DNA of 6,767 nucleotides, taken from the NCBI GenBank assembly GCA_044375955.1, contig JBILLS010000058.1, positions 1 through 6,767 on the forward strand, written 5' to 3'. Both the position numbers and the translations under genes were made by a program. This document shows positions 1 through 6,767 of this stretch, piece after piece; position 1 is the first letter of the stretch, and every line of letters starts with the position of its first letter. The notes below the pieces were generated by a model, which was not told the DNA's origin, made no database searches, and saw nothing but the letters and a program-made list of their open reading frames with translations. The DNA comes from VGCC01 sp044375955. GTDB taxonomy: Bacteria; Actinomycetota; Actinomycetes; S36-B12.

Positions 1-1
1 G

Positions 2-643
2 CCTGGGTCCCAGGCAGAGACCCATCTCCGCATCCGCTTCGCCTTCTCCGACGACGGACGTGAACTGAGGTTCGTGGACCAACGGACGTTCGGCTGGATG
101 GGTGTGGAGCCCTTGACGCCCGGTGCCCTGGGGCGCACCGTCCCCGCATCGGTCGCGCACATCGCCCCCGACCCCTTCGAGGCTGCTTACGACCCCGATG
201 CCGTCATCCGAGGTCTTCGGACACGAAGGACGGAGGTCAAGCGGGCCCTCCTAGACCAGACTCTTGTCTCCGGGGTGGGCAATATCTATGCGGACGAGGC
301 ACTCTGGCGGGCCGGTCTCCATGGCCGTCGCCGGACGGATGCACTGTCCGTGTCCGCAGTCCGCGATCTCCTGCGTCATGTTCGGGACGTCATGGACGCC
401 GCATTGCGCAAGGGAGGCACCTCCTTCGACTCGCTCTACGTGAACGTCAACGGTCGGTCCGGGTACTTCGAGCGTTCGCTCCATGCCTACGGCCAGGAAG
501 GGGAGCCGTGCGCGCGCTGCGGCACCCCGATCCAACGGGAGAGCTTCATGAATCGATCGAGCTTCTTCTGCCCGAAATGCCAGCCGGTCCCGCGGGCCAC
601 TCAGCGTGCGTCGCGTCCCGGGGGTCGCCGAAACGGCAGGTAG
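2..643 (+). CDS. mutM: Formamidopyrimidine-DNA glycosylase (Fpg/MutM), 5'-truncated by window edge
   Basis: Base-excision repair enzyme that removes 8-oxoguanine and formamidopyrimidines and nicks the abasic site. The frame is open from base 2 to the TAG at 641-643, giving 213 visible residues. Roughly 75 N-terminal residues lie upstream, including the catalytic Pro-Glu start and the active-site lysine, so catalytic competence cannot be judged here. What is visible is diagnostic: the DxRxFG segment (DQRTFG, bases 77-94); the helix-two-turn-helix core LDQTLVSGVGNIYADEALW with its invariant Asn at visible residue 94; and a C-terminal zinc finger with CARC (bases 509-520) and CPKC (569-580), followed by the typical Gln. 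The DNA-contacting Arg of the finger is present in NRSSFF, where many homologues have Gly-Arg-Ser/Thr-Thr. A basic tail of about 17 residues follows the finger. The gene lies 31 bases before smc, a common actinobacterial arrangement, so co-transcription is likely. The related enzyme endonuclease VIII (Nei) is less likely, given the strong Fpg-type match. Confidence 0.95.
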   Translation, partial: PGSQAETHLRIRFAFSDDGRELRFVDQRTFGWMGVEPLTPGALGRTVPASVAHIAPDPFEAAYDPDAVIRGLRTRRTEVKRALLDQTLVSGVGNIYADEALWRAGLHGRRRTDALSVSAVRDLLRHVRDVMDAALRKGGTSFDSLYVNVNGRSGYFERSLHAYGQEGEPCARCGTPIQRESFMNRSSFFCPKCQPVPRATQRASRPGGRRNGR

Positions 644-666
644 GGTTCAGGGAACGGATCCGAACC

Positions 667-670
667 GGAG
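667..670 (+). promoter_or_regulatory. Ribosome binding site that supports the smc GTG start
   Basis: A GGAG lies four bases before the GTG at 675. The spacing is short but usable. It supports 675 over the upstream in-frame GTG at 606, which lies inside mutM. Confidence 0.5.
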
Positions 671-674
671 CGAC

Positions 675-3600
675 GTGCACCTTAAGACCTTGGTACTGAA
701 GGGCTTCAAGTCCTTCGCGGCTCCGACGACCCTTCATTTCGAGCCGGGTGTCACCTGCATCGTGGGTCCCAACGGGTCGGGCAAGTCCAATGTGGTCGAC
801 GCACTGGCCTGGGTCATGGGCGAGCAGGGTGCCAAGTCCCTCCGTGGCGGGAAGATGGAAGACGTCATCTTCTCCGGCACGACCGGGCGGGCGCCTCTGG
901 GCCGCGCCGAGGTAGCGCTCACCATCGACAACACCGACGGCGCCCTCCCCATCGACTACACCGAAGTGACGATCTCCCGGACCCTGTTCCGCAACGGCGG
1001 TTCGGAGTACGCGATCAACGGGGAACCCTGTCGACTGCTCGATGTGCAGGAGCTCCTGTCGGATTCGGGCATCGGGCGCGAGATGCACGTCGTCGTCGGC
1101 CAGGGGCAGTTGGACTCGATCCTGAGGGCGACCCCGGAGGACCGTCGGGGGTTCATCGAAGAGGCCGCGGGGGTGCTCAAGCACCGCAAGCGCAAGGAGA
1201 AGGCGCTGCGCAAACTCGACGCGATGCAGGCCAATCTCACGCGTCTGTCAGACCTGACCGCCGAGTTGCGCCGCCAATTGAAGCCCCTCGGACGTCAGGC
1301 GGAGGTCGCACGACGAGCCGTGGTGATCCAGACCGATGTCCGCGATGCTCGTCTGCGCATCATGGCCGACGATCTCACGCAGATGCGTGAGGCGCTGGCC
1401 GCGGAGGTGGCCGACGAGACCGCGCTTCGCGAACGTCAGTCGCTCGTGGAGGCCGAGATCGCGGGTCTTCAGGCATCCGAAGCGCAGTTGGAAGCGGACG
1501 CCAAGCGTGACGGCCCCGCGGTGACTCTGGCGCAGGAGACGTGGTTCACCCTGAGCTCCTTGCGTGAGCGTTTCCACGGTCTCGAGCAGCTGGCAGTGGA
1601 GAGGGTGCGCTATCTCCAGCCTGAGGATGAGGAGATCGCCCAGGGTCGTGACCCCGAACACTTCGAAGCGGAGGCACGCACGCTACGGACCGAGGAGTTC
1701 GAGCTGGGTCGCGAGGTCACAGCACTGCGCGAGGCGCTGACCGCTGCGGTCGCCCGCCGCGAGGCCGCTGAAGCCGCCCTCGCCGCGGAGGAGGAGCGGG
1801 TAGCCGGCATCGAGCGAGCCCATGCGGATCGGCGTGAGGGGCTTGCGGTCCTTGCGGGCGACGTCAACGCTGCGCAGTCAGCGGTTGCGGCGCGCGAGGC
1901 CGAAATCGCACGGCTCACAGACCAGGTGCAGGATGCGCGCCAGCGCAGCGTGGTCGCCCAGGGCGAATTCCAGCGCATCGAAGTCAACGTCGTCGGACTT
2001 GACCAGGGCGAACTCGGCCTCGATGCCGAACATGAGGCGGCTCTCGCCATGCTGGCTCAGGCGGATGCGGACGTCGAACGCGTGCAGTCCGAGATCACTG
2101 ACGTCGATCGTCAGCGAGTCGCGGTCGCTGCCAGATGCGATGCCCTCGAGCTGAGTTTGCGGCGCAGCGATGCGAGCGGAACGCTCCTTGCATCCTCCGA
2201 GCGCGTTGCCGGGATGATCGGATCGCTTGCGTCGCTGATCCACGTCGATCCCGGGGCGCAGGCGGCCGTGGCGGCTGTCCTCGGAGACATCGCCGATGCG
2301 GTCGTCGTGCGCGGCGTTCGCGGAGCTGTCGAGTCGCTCGTGGTTTTGAAGGAACTCGACGCTGGTCGCGCCACGATCATCGTGGCGGATCAGAGTGCCG
2401 GGAACCCATCGTCACCGTCGATCAACCCGCCCTTGGGGCGATGGCTGCGTGAGTCGGTACGCGCCACCGGGGACCTCTCAGCGATCGTCGACCACCTGCT
2501 GGGCACGGCGGTCCTCGTTCACGACAGTGAGACAGCTGCTCGTGGTGTCGATGCCGACCCAACCTTGACATGGGTGACCGAGCAGGGGGATGTCTTCCGT
2601 CGCGGGCTGATTCGTGGGGGATCAACGGGTGCTCCGAGCCTGGTCGAGGTGCAGGCCGCCCTCGACGAGGCGCGCTCGGACCTGGAGCGGTTGACGCATG
2701 CGGCGGAGCGGCTCACGTTCGATCTCTCGTCGGCCCGGGAACGGCAGAGCGCGGCGACCCGCACCGCGGAGGGGACCCTCCGGCAACTGCATGAGTCGGA
2801 TGCTCAGATGGCGGCGGTCGCTGAGCAATTGGGCATCCTGGGGCAGACGGCTCGATCGGCCGCCGCCGAGGCTGATCGGCTCGAGCGTGCACTCGAAGCG
2901 GCCCGGAGCGCGCTGACCTCCGATCGTGAGACCTTGGAGCGCCTCCGCGCGCGACTCGACGCTAGTCAGGGCGAGCCCGAGCCCACCATCGGTACCGACC
3001 GTCGCATAGACATGCAGGGCTCCGTAACGGAGGCGAGGACGACCGAGGTCGACGCTCGCCTGGCAGTCCGCACCGCAGAGGAGCGTGTTTCCGCCGTTTC
3101 CGAACGTGCGTCGAGACTGGAACGTGACGCAGCGCATGAACGTTCTGCCCGCGCCGCCGCGGTGGAGCGCCGCGAGCGCCGCGCCGCAGCACTCGTCGTC
3201 GCCCAGGCCGTCCTCAAGGCGAGCCGTGCCGTAGCCGCTCATATCGACAGGTCGACCCAACTCGCCCATCGTGAGAGGACTGCGATCGAAACCCGTGCGC
3301 GCGAGCGTGATCAGACGCTCTCGCAGATCCGTTCCCGCTTGCGTGAATTGGGCACCGAGTCGGACGCGTTGCGCGACAGCGTTCATCGAGACGAGATGGC
3401 ACGGGCGGAGCAGCGGCTTCGGATCGAACAGCTCGAGGAGCGTGCCCTGTCCGAGTTCGGCGTGGAGGCTGACATCCTCGTCACGGAGTACGGACCGGAT
3501 CAGCTCGTGCCGCCGAGCGTGACGGCGCCCGGCGATGAGGTCGACCCGAATGCCCCTGCCCCTCAGCCCTACCCCTACGTGCGCTCCGAGCAGGAGCGTC

Positions 3601-4241
3601 GTCTCGCGGTCGCCGAGAAGGGGCTGGCACTGCTCGGCAGGGTGAATCCGCTCGCGCTCGAGGAATTCACCGCGATGGAGGAGCGTCACCGTTTCCTCAC
3701 CGAGCAACTCGACGACCTCAAGCGCACCCGCGAGGACCTTCTCGCGATCGTCCGAGAAGTCGATGCCCGTGTGCAGCAGGTCTTCTCCGAGGCATACGCC
3801 GATGTTGCACGTGAGTTTGAGGGAGTCTTCGCTCGTCTCTTTCCGGGTGGAGAGGGTCGACTCGTTCTCACCGACCCATCCGACATGCTCACGACGGGCA
3901 TCGACATTGAAGCTCGGCCTCCCGGGAAGCGCGTCAAGCGCCTGTCGCTGCTCTCAGGCGGGGAGCGATCCCTGACCGCCGTCGCCTTCCTCGTTGCCCT
4001 GTTCAAGGCCCGACCCAGTCCGTTCTACGTACTGGACGAGGTGGAGGCCGCCCTCGATGACGTAAATCTCGGCAGGTTGATCGACATCATCGAAGAGTTG
4101 CGTGACTCGTCGCAATTGATCGTCATCACCCATCAGAAGCGCACGATGGAGATCGCCGACGCGTTGTACGGCGTTTCGATGCGGGGAGACGGAGTCACAC
4201 AGATGATCGGCCAGCGACTGAGAGAGCAGGTCAGCGCCTAG
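675..4241 (+). CDS. smc: Chromosome segregation/condensation ATPase SMC
   Basis: Core subunit of the bacterial condensin (SMC–ScpA–ScpB), which loops and organises chromosomal DNA near the origin using ATP. The protein is 1188 aa, the usual size for the family (about 1190). Domains in order: N-terminal ATPase head with Walker A GPNGSGKS at residues 31-38, the R-loop arginine near residue 57 (SLRGGK) and Q-loop Gln143; a first coiled coil at about 165-505, rich in Glu, Arg and Ala; the hinge at about 511-650, ending in a GDVFRRG…RGGS segment; a second coiled coil from about 655; a proline-rich stretch at 945-969; the conserved GRVNP motif at 988-992; and the C-terminal head with signature LSGGE at 1093-1097 and Walker B FYVLDE at 1117-1122 (catalytic Glu1122), followed by the D-loop. 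All ATPase motifs are intact. The GTG at 675 is chosen because it yields the family-typical N-terminus (V/M)HLKTLxLKGFKSF; an earlier GTG at 606 would add 23 unconserved residues overlapping mutM. Probably co-transcribed with mutM and ftsY. Confidence 0.98.
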   Translation: MHLKTLVLKGFKSFAAPTTLHFEPGVTCIVGPNGSGKSNVVDALAWVMGEQGAKSLRGGKMEDVIFSGTTGRAPLGRAEVALTIDNTDGALPIDYTEVTISRTLFRNGGSEYAINGEPCRLLDVQELLSDSGIGREMHVVVGQGQLDSILRATPEDRRGFIEEAAGVLKHRKRKEKALRKLDAMQANLTRLSDLTAELRRQLKPLGRQAEVARRAVVIQTDVRDARLRIMADDLTQMREALAAEVADETALRERQSLVEAEIAGLQASEAQLEADAKRDGPAVTLAQETWFTLSSLRERFHGLEQLAVERVRYLQPEDEEIAQGRDPEHFEAEARTLRTEEFELGREVTALREALTAAVARREAAEAALAAEEERVAGIERAHADRREGLAVLAGDVNAAQSAVAAREAEIARLTDQVQDARQRSVVAQGEFQRIEVNVVGLDQGELGLDAEHEAALAMLAQADADVERVQSEITDVDRQRVAVAARCDALELSLRRSDASGTLLASSERVAGMIGSLASLIHVDPGAQAAVAAVLGDIADAVVVRGVRGAVESLVVLKELDAGRATIIVADQSAGNPSSPSINPPLGRWLRESVRATGDLSAIVDHLLGTAVLVHDSETAARGVDADPTLTWVTEQGDVFRRGLIRGGSTGAPSLVEVQAALDEARSDLERLTHAAERLTFDLSSARERQSAATRTAEGTLRQLHESDAQMAAVAEQLGILGQTARSAAAEADRLERALEAARSALTSDRETLERLRARLDASQGEPEPTIGTDRRIDMQGSVTEARTTEVDARLAVRTAEERVSAVSERASRLERDAAHERSARAAAVERRERRAAALVVAQAVLKASRAVAAHIDRSTQLAHRERTAIETRARERDQTLSQIRSRLRELGTESDALRDSVHRDEMARAEQRLRIEQLEERALSEFGVEADILVTEYGPDQLVPPSVTAPGDEVDPNAPAPQPYPYVRSEQERRLAVAEKGLALLGRVNPLALEEFTAMEERHRFLTEQLDDLKRTREDLLAIVREVDARVQQVFSEAYADVAREFEGVFARLFPGGEGRLVLTDPSDMLTTGIDIEARPPGKRVKRLSLLSGGERSLTAVAFLVALFKARPSPFYVLDEVEAALDDVNLGRLIDIIEELRDSSQLIVITHQKRTMEIADALYGVSMRGDGVTQMIGQRLREQVSA

Positions 4242-4253
4242 GCTGATCGGCCT

Positions 4254-4258
4254 GGAGG
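4254..4258 (+). promoter_or_regulatory. Ribosome binding site of ftsY
   Basis: GGAGG lies six bases before the ATG at 4265, inside the 23-base smc–ftsY gap. The gap is too short to hold both a terminator and a promoter, which argues for read-through from smc. Confidence 0.75.
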
Positions 4259-4264
4259 ATTTCC

Positions 4265-5392
4265 ATGGACACCTCGCTGTTTCTCGTACTCTCCGTTGTC
4301 CTCGCTGGACTGCTGCTCGGCGTCATAGTCGGGCTCCTGCTGCGGCGCTCACGCACCTCGGCACCGGTGCAGACGACCGTGATCGCCGCTCCGGAGACCG
4401 CGGAGGAGGTTGCTCCGCTTCCCCCCACCGAAGCGGCGGAGGCGGCCGTGTGGGAGGTCGAGGTCCCTGCCCCCGCGGTTGGTCGCATGCGCCGGCTGCG
4501 CGCCCGGCTTGCCCGGTCGCAATCCACCCTCGGGTCCGGGCTCCTGGCGCTCCTGACCCGCGATCGGGTGGATGCCGCGACCTGGGACGAGGTGGAGGAG
4601 TTGCTCCTGACCTCCGACCTCGGTGTCGGGCCTACACGGGAGTTGATGGAGCGCCTGCGTTCGCGGGTTCGGGTGGACGGCGGCCATGACCCGAACGAGG
4701 TGCGCCGCCTTCTGCGGGAGGAGCTTCTCGCCATGGTGGGGCCCGAGATGAATCGTGAGGTGGCTTCCGTGACGGAAGGGCGTCCCGCGGTGCTGCTCGT
4801 CGTCGGGGTCAACGGCACGGGCAAGACGACGACAACGGGGAAGCTCGCACGGGTGCTCATCGCCCAGGACCACACCGTCCTCCTCGGGGCTGCGGACACC
4901 TTCCGTGCCGCAGCGGCAGAGCAACTGCAGACCTGGGGGGATCGCGTGGGCGCCCCCGTGGTTCGCGGACCGGAGGGTTCAGACCCGGCCGCCATCGCAT
5001 TCGACGCGGTGTCCACGGCCGCCGATGCGGAACTTGACGCGGTCATCATCGACACCGCGGGACGCTTACACACGAAAACGGGCCTGATGGATGAGCTCGG
5101 AAAAATCAAGCGGGTAGTGGAGAAGCGCAGCGCGGTGGACGAGGTCCTCCTCGTCTTGGATGCGACCACCGGGCAGAACGGCCTCGCCCAGGCGCGGGTC
5201 TTCGCCGAGGTGGTCGATGTGACGGGGATCGTCCTGACCAAACTCGATGGCACAGCCAAGGGAGGCATCGTGGTCGCGGTCCAACGCGAGCTCGGCGTCC
5301 CGGTCAAACTCGTGGGGCTCGGGGAGGGGCCGGATGACCTCGCCCCCTTCGAGCCCGCCGAGTTCGTCGACGCGCTGATCTCGGACACGTAA
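4265..5392 (+). CDS. ftsY: Signal recognition particle receptor FtsY (SRP GTPase)
   Basis: Receptor that docks SRP (Ffh plus 4.5S RNA)–ribosome complexes at the membrane and hands nascent membrane proteins to SecYEG. The two SRP GTPases activate each other. The protein is 375 aa. Residues about 4-27 form one strongly hydrophobic helix followed by Arg-Arg, so this FtsY is probably membrane-anchored. A short Glu/Pro/Ala-rich linker (about 28-72) replaces the long acidic A domain of E. coli. The N domain (about 72-165) opens with a basic amphipathic stretch ending LGSGL, like the lipid-binding targeting helix known in FtsY. The G domain holds G1 GVNGTGKT (181-188, Lys187), the SRP-GTPase insertion motif DTFRAAAAEQL starting at Asp211, G3 DTAGR (263-267), G4 TKLD (325-328) and a G5-side GLGEGPDDL close to the C-terminus. 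The C-terminus ends at the G domain with no Ffh-type M domain, which separates it from Ffh. Stop TAA at 5390-5392. Confidence 0.97.
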   Translation: MDTSLFLVLSVVLAGLLLGVIVGLLLRRSRTSAPVQTTVIAAPETAEEVAPLPPTEAAEAAVWEVEVPAPAVGRMRRLRARLARSQSTLGSGLLALLTRDRVDAATWDEVEELLLTSDLGVGPTRELMERLRSRVRVDGGHDPNEVRRLLREELLAMVGPEMNREVASVTEGRPAVLLVVGVNGTGKTTTTGKLARVLIAQDHTVLLGAADTFRAAAAEQLQTWGDRVGAPVVRGPEGSDPAAIAFDAVSTAADAELDAVIIDTAGRLHTKTGLMDELGKIKRVVEKRSAVDEVLLVLDATTGQNGLAQARVFAEVVDVTGIVLTKLDGTAKGGIVVAVQRELGVPVKLVGLGEGPDDLAPFEPAEFVDALISDT

Positions 5393-5474
5393 CAGGCCTG
5401 TAACCAGATCGAGGATTTCGTCATGCCCTAGTAATGGGGAGGGGTCCTCGCTGAAACGCGCACACCCGAACCTT

Positions 5475-5508
5475 GGGCAACTTCGCCGTGATCGGCATGG
5501 TGAAGCCC
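5475..5508 (+). other. Imperfect stem-loop in the amtB leader
   Basis: CTTCGCC (5481-5487) pairs with GGTGAAG (5499-5505) through seven pairs, one of them G·U, around an 11-base loop. After a three-base CAA bulge, GGG (5475-5477) pairs with CCC (5506-5508) to extend the stem. There is no U-tract, so it is not a standard intrinsic terminator. It ends ten bases before the amtB ribosome binding site and could be a leader structure, or chance pairing in GC-rich DNA. Confidence 0.3.
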
Positions 5509-5518
5509 GAGTGACGTA

Positions 5519-5524
5519 GGGAGG
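5519..5524 (+). promoter_or_regulatory. Ribosome binding site of amtB
   Basis: GGGAGG lies seven bases before the ATG at 5532, the strongest Shine-Dalgarno match in the window. It fixes the amtB start. Confidence 0.8.
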
Positions 5525-5531
5525 TACGCGT

Positions 5532-6767
5532 ATGGAGACTGCTCTCAATACAGGTGACACAGCGTGGCTGATGACCGCGGCGGCGCTTGTCCTACTGATG
5601 ATTCCCGGCCTCGCCTTCTTCTATGGCGGGATGGTCAGGTCGAAGTCGGTATTGAACATGTTGATGATGGTGTTCGGCGCCCTGTTCATCGTGGGAGTCC
5701 TGTGGGTTCTCGTGGGGTACTCGATCGCCTTCGGCGACTCGTATGGTCAGGCCGGGTGGCTCGGAAACGTGACCCAGTACGCCGGGCTCGAGGGCCTTAT
5801 GACCGACAATCCGGAGTCGGTGTACCCAGCGATGGCTTTCGTGGCCTTCCAGGCGATGTTCGCCTGCCTGACCGTGGGTCTCATCGCCGGTGCGGTGGCG
5901 GATCGAATGAAGTACGCCGCGTGGCTCGTCTTCGCTGGCGTGTGGGCACTCCTCGTGTACTTCCCGGTTGCGCATTGGGTCTTCAATCTCGCCGGAGACA
6001 ACGGTGGCTGGATCTACAAGCTCGGAGTCATCGACTTTGCGGGGGGTACCGCGGTGCACATCAACGCGGGAATCGCCGGACTCGCCCTCGTCCTCGTACT
6101 CGGTAGACGTCTCGGATGGCCACGAACACCGATGCGCCCGAGCAATCTGACGCTGGTGATGATCGGTGCGGGCCTGCTGTGGTTCGGCTGGTTCGGGTTC
6201 AATGCCGGTTCAGCCACGGCGGCGAACAACACGGCGGCGGTGGCGTTCCTGAACACCTTCGCAGCCACCTGTGCCGCGGCGCTCGGCTGGCTCCTGACCG
6301 AGAAGATCCGCGACGGGAAGGCGACCTCGCTCGGTGCTGCGTCGGGCGTCGTCGCGGGCCTGGTGGCCATCACCCCTGCCTGTGCAGCGGTGAGCCCGCT
6401 GGGAGCCATGGCCATTGGGGCGATCGCGGGCGTGCTCTGCGCGTTGGCCGTCGGCCTGAAGTACCGGCTCAAGTACGACGATTCCCTCGACGTCGTGGGC
6501 GTCCACCTGGTCGGAGGCCTTGTGGGCACGCTCCTCATCGGGTTCTTCGCCACGGAGGCGTCCCCGACTGGAATCAATGGGCTTCTCTATGGTGGTGGAT
6601 GGAATCAGCTGTGGTTGCAGTTCGTGGGCGCGGCAGCGGTTCTCGTCTACTCGCTCGTCGTGACGCTGGTGATAGCCCTCGTCATCAAGGCCGTCATCGG
6701 CCTTCGGGTCACCGAGGAGCAGGAGGTCTCGGGTGTTGACCTCGCTGAACATGCGGAGTCCGCATAC
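5532..6767 (+). CDS. amtB: Ammonium transporter AmtB, open at the right edge
   Basis: Amt/Mep/Rh-family membrane channel for ammonium uptake, forming trimers in the cytoplasmic membrane and usually gated by the PII protein GlnK. The frame gives 412 residues with no stop before the last base, so only the extreme C-terminus is missing. About eleven hydrophobic segments are expected from the family and can be followed through the sequence. Landmarks align with E. coli AmtB: the N-terminal PGLAFFYGGMVR segment; Phe110 (equivalent of gate Phe107); AHW with Trp149 (Trp148); Asp168 (Asp160); the twin pore histidines His176 (His168) and His325 (His318); and GWFGFNAGS with Phe223 (Phe215) and Ser227 (Ser219). 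Every key pore residue is present, so it should transport. The protein starts directly in the extracellular segment before the first conserved helix, without an obvious cleaved signal peptide. The C-terminal region (KAVIGLRVTEEQEVSGVDL) matches the GlnK-interacting tail. glnK and glnD are likely just downstream, but this is inferred. Confidence 0.97.
   Translation, partial: METALNTGDTAWLMTAAALVLLMIPGLAFFYGGMVRSKSVLNMLMMVFGALFIVGVLWVLVGYSIAFGDSYGQAGWLGNVTQYAGLEGLMTDNPESVYPAMAFVAFQAMFACLTVGLIAGAVADRMKYAAWLVFAGVWALLVYFPVAHWVFNLAGDNGGWIYKLGVIDFAGGTAVHINAGIAGLALVLVLGRRLGWPRTPMRPSNLTLVMIGAGLLWFGWFGFNAGSATAANNTAAVAFLNTFAATCAAALGWLLTEKIRDGKATSLGAASGVVAGLVAITPACAAVSPLGAMAIGAIAGVLCALAVGLKYRLKYDDSLDVVGVHLVGGLVGTLLIGFFATEASPTGINGLLYGGGWNQLWLQFVGAAAVLVYSLVVTLVIALVIKAVIGLRVTEEQEVSGVDLAEHAESAY

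Larger units (their letters stand above)
5393..5531 (+). promoter_or_regulatory. ftsY–amtB intergenic region, probable amtB promoter and leader
   Basis: This 139-base gap is the only sizeable non-coding stretch in the window. It begins with the perfect 8-base palindrome CAGGCCTG right after the ftsY stop, which is too short and loopless to be a terminator. GlnR-type sites have a GTnAC–6 bases–GAAAC pattern. Here GTAAC occurs at 5400-5404, GTAAT at 5431-5435 and GAAAC at 5453-5457; the last two are exactly 22 bases (two helical turns) apart, but the half-sites between them do not match. No AmtR-type box was seen. TAGTAA at 5429-5434 could be a -10 element but lacks a good -35. That amtB is driven from here is inferred from the spacing and from known nitrogen control of amtB; the elements are not certain. 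Confidence 0.4.

Noticed and set aside
606..674. N-terminal extension of SMC from GTG 606
   Set aside because: The extra 23 residues overlap the mutM coding end, do not resemble the family N-terminus, and the GTG at 675 gives the canonical start.
2622..3707. Long open frame on the minus strand opposite the SMC second coiled coil (361 codons)
   Set aside because: It covers a gene whose coding frame is certain and shows no family motif. Long antisense frames are routine in high-GC DNA.
5393..5400. Perfect palindrome CAGGCCTG just after the ftsY stop, considered as a terminator
   Set aside because: An 8-base palindrome without a loop cannot form a terminator hairpin, and no T-run follows.
4231..5424. 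Long open frame on the minus strand opposite ftsY (397 codons)
   Set aside because: The translation is a Ser/Thr/Arg-rich low-complexity sequence with no recognisable domain. It is the expected mirror of GC-biased third positions in the intact ftsY frame.
5411..5449. GAGGA (5411-5415) pairing with TCCTC (5445-5449), considered as a hairpin
   Set aside because: Only five pairs around a 29-base loop; too weak to support.
5473..5514. Short reading frame in the amtB leader (TTG start, 13 codons, ending TGA 17 bases before amtB; also readable from ATG 5497 as 5 codons)
   Set aside because: No Shine-Dalgarno sequence precedes either start, there is no run of regulatory codons typical of attenuator leaders, and a frame this short arises easily by chance.
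1..6767. Mobile elements, CRISPR arrays, tRNA/rRNA genes, toxin–antitoxin or defence genes
   Set aside because: Nearly all of the window is accounted for by four housekeeping genes. No repeats, inverted-repeat ends, tRNA-like sequence or unassigned coding space was seen.

Overview
The window looks like a stretch of core chromosome from a high-GC Gram-positive bacterium (Actinomycetota). The evidence is the high GC content (roughly two thirds by eye), third codon positions strongly biased to G or C, an SMC and a MutM of actinobacterial character, and the gene order mutM–smc–ftsY–amtB, which is familiar from that phylum. I cannot name the genus from sequence reading alone.

Layout, all genes on the + strand: (1) the 3' three quarters of mutM (formamidopyrimidine-DNA glycosylase), entering from the left edge; (2) after 31 bases, a complete smc (1188 aa, GTG start) encoding the chromosome-condensing ATPase; (3) after 23 bases, a complete ftsY (375 aa) encoding the signal recognition particle receptor, with its own N-terminal membrane helix; (4) after a 139-base gap, the only real intergenic region, amtB (ammonium transporter), which stays open to the last base and must end just beyond the right edge.

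mutM, smc and ftsY are spaced tightly enough to be one transcription unit for genome maintenance and membrane-protein targeting. No terminator is visible between them. amtB is set apart by a longer leader and a strong ribosome binding site, which suggests its own nitrogen-responsive control. The leader holds weak GlnR-like half-sites and an imperfect stem-loop, both tentative. In related bacteria amtB is followed by glnK (glnB) and glnD, so these may lie just outside the window.

I found no mobile element, CRISPR array, RNA gene, repeat family or unrecognised protein gene. The window is ordinary housekeeping DNA and I do not see a new biological system. The points most worth a second look are the amtB leader and a proline-rich segment in the C-terminal half of SMC.
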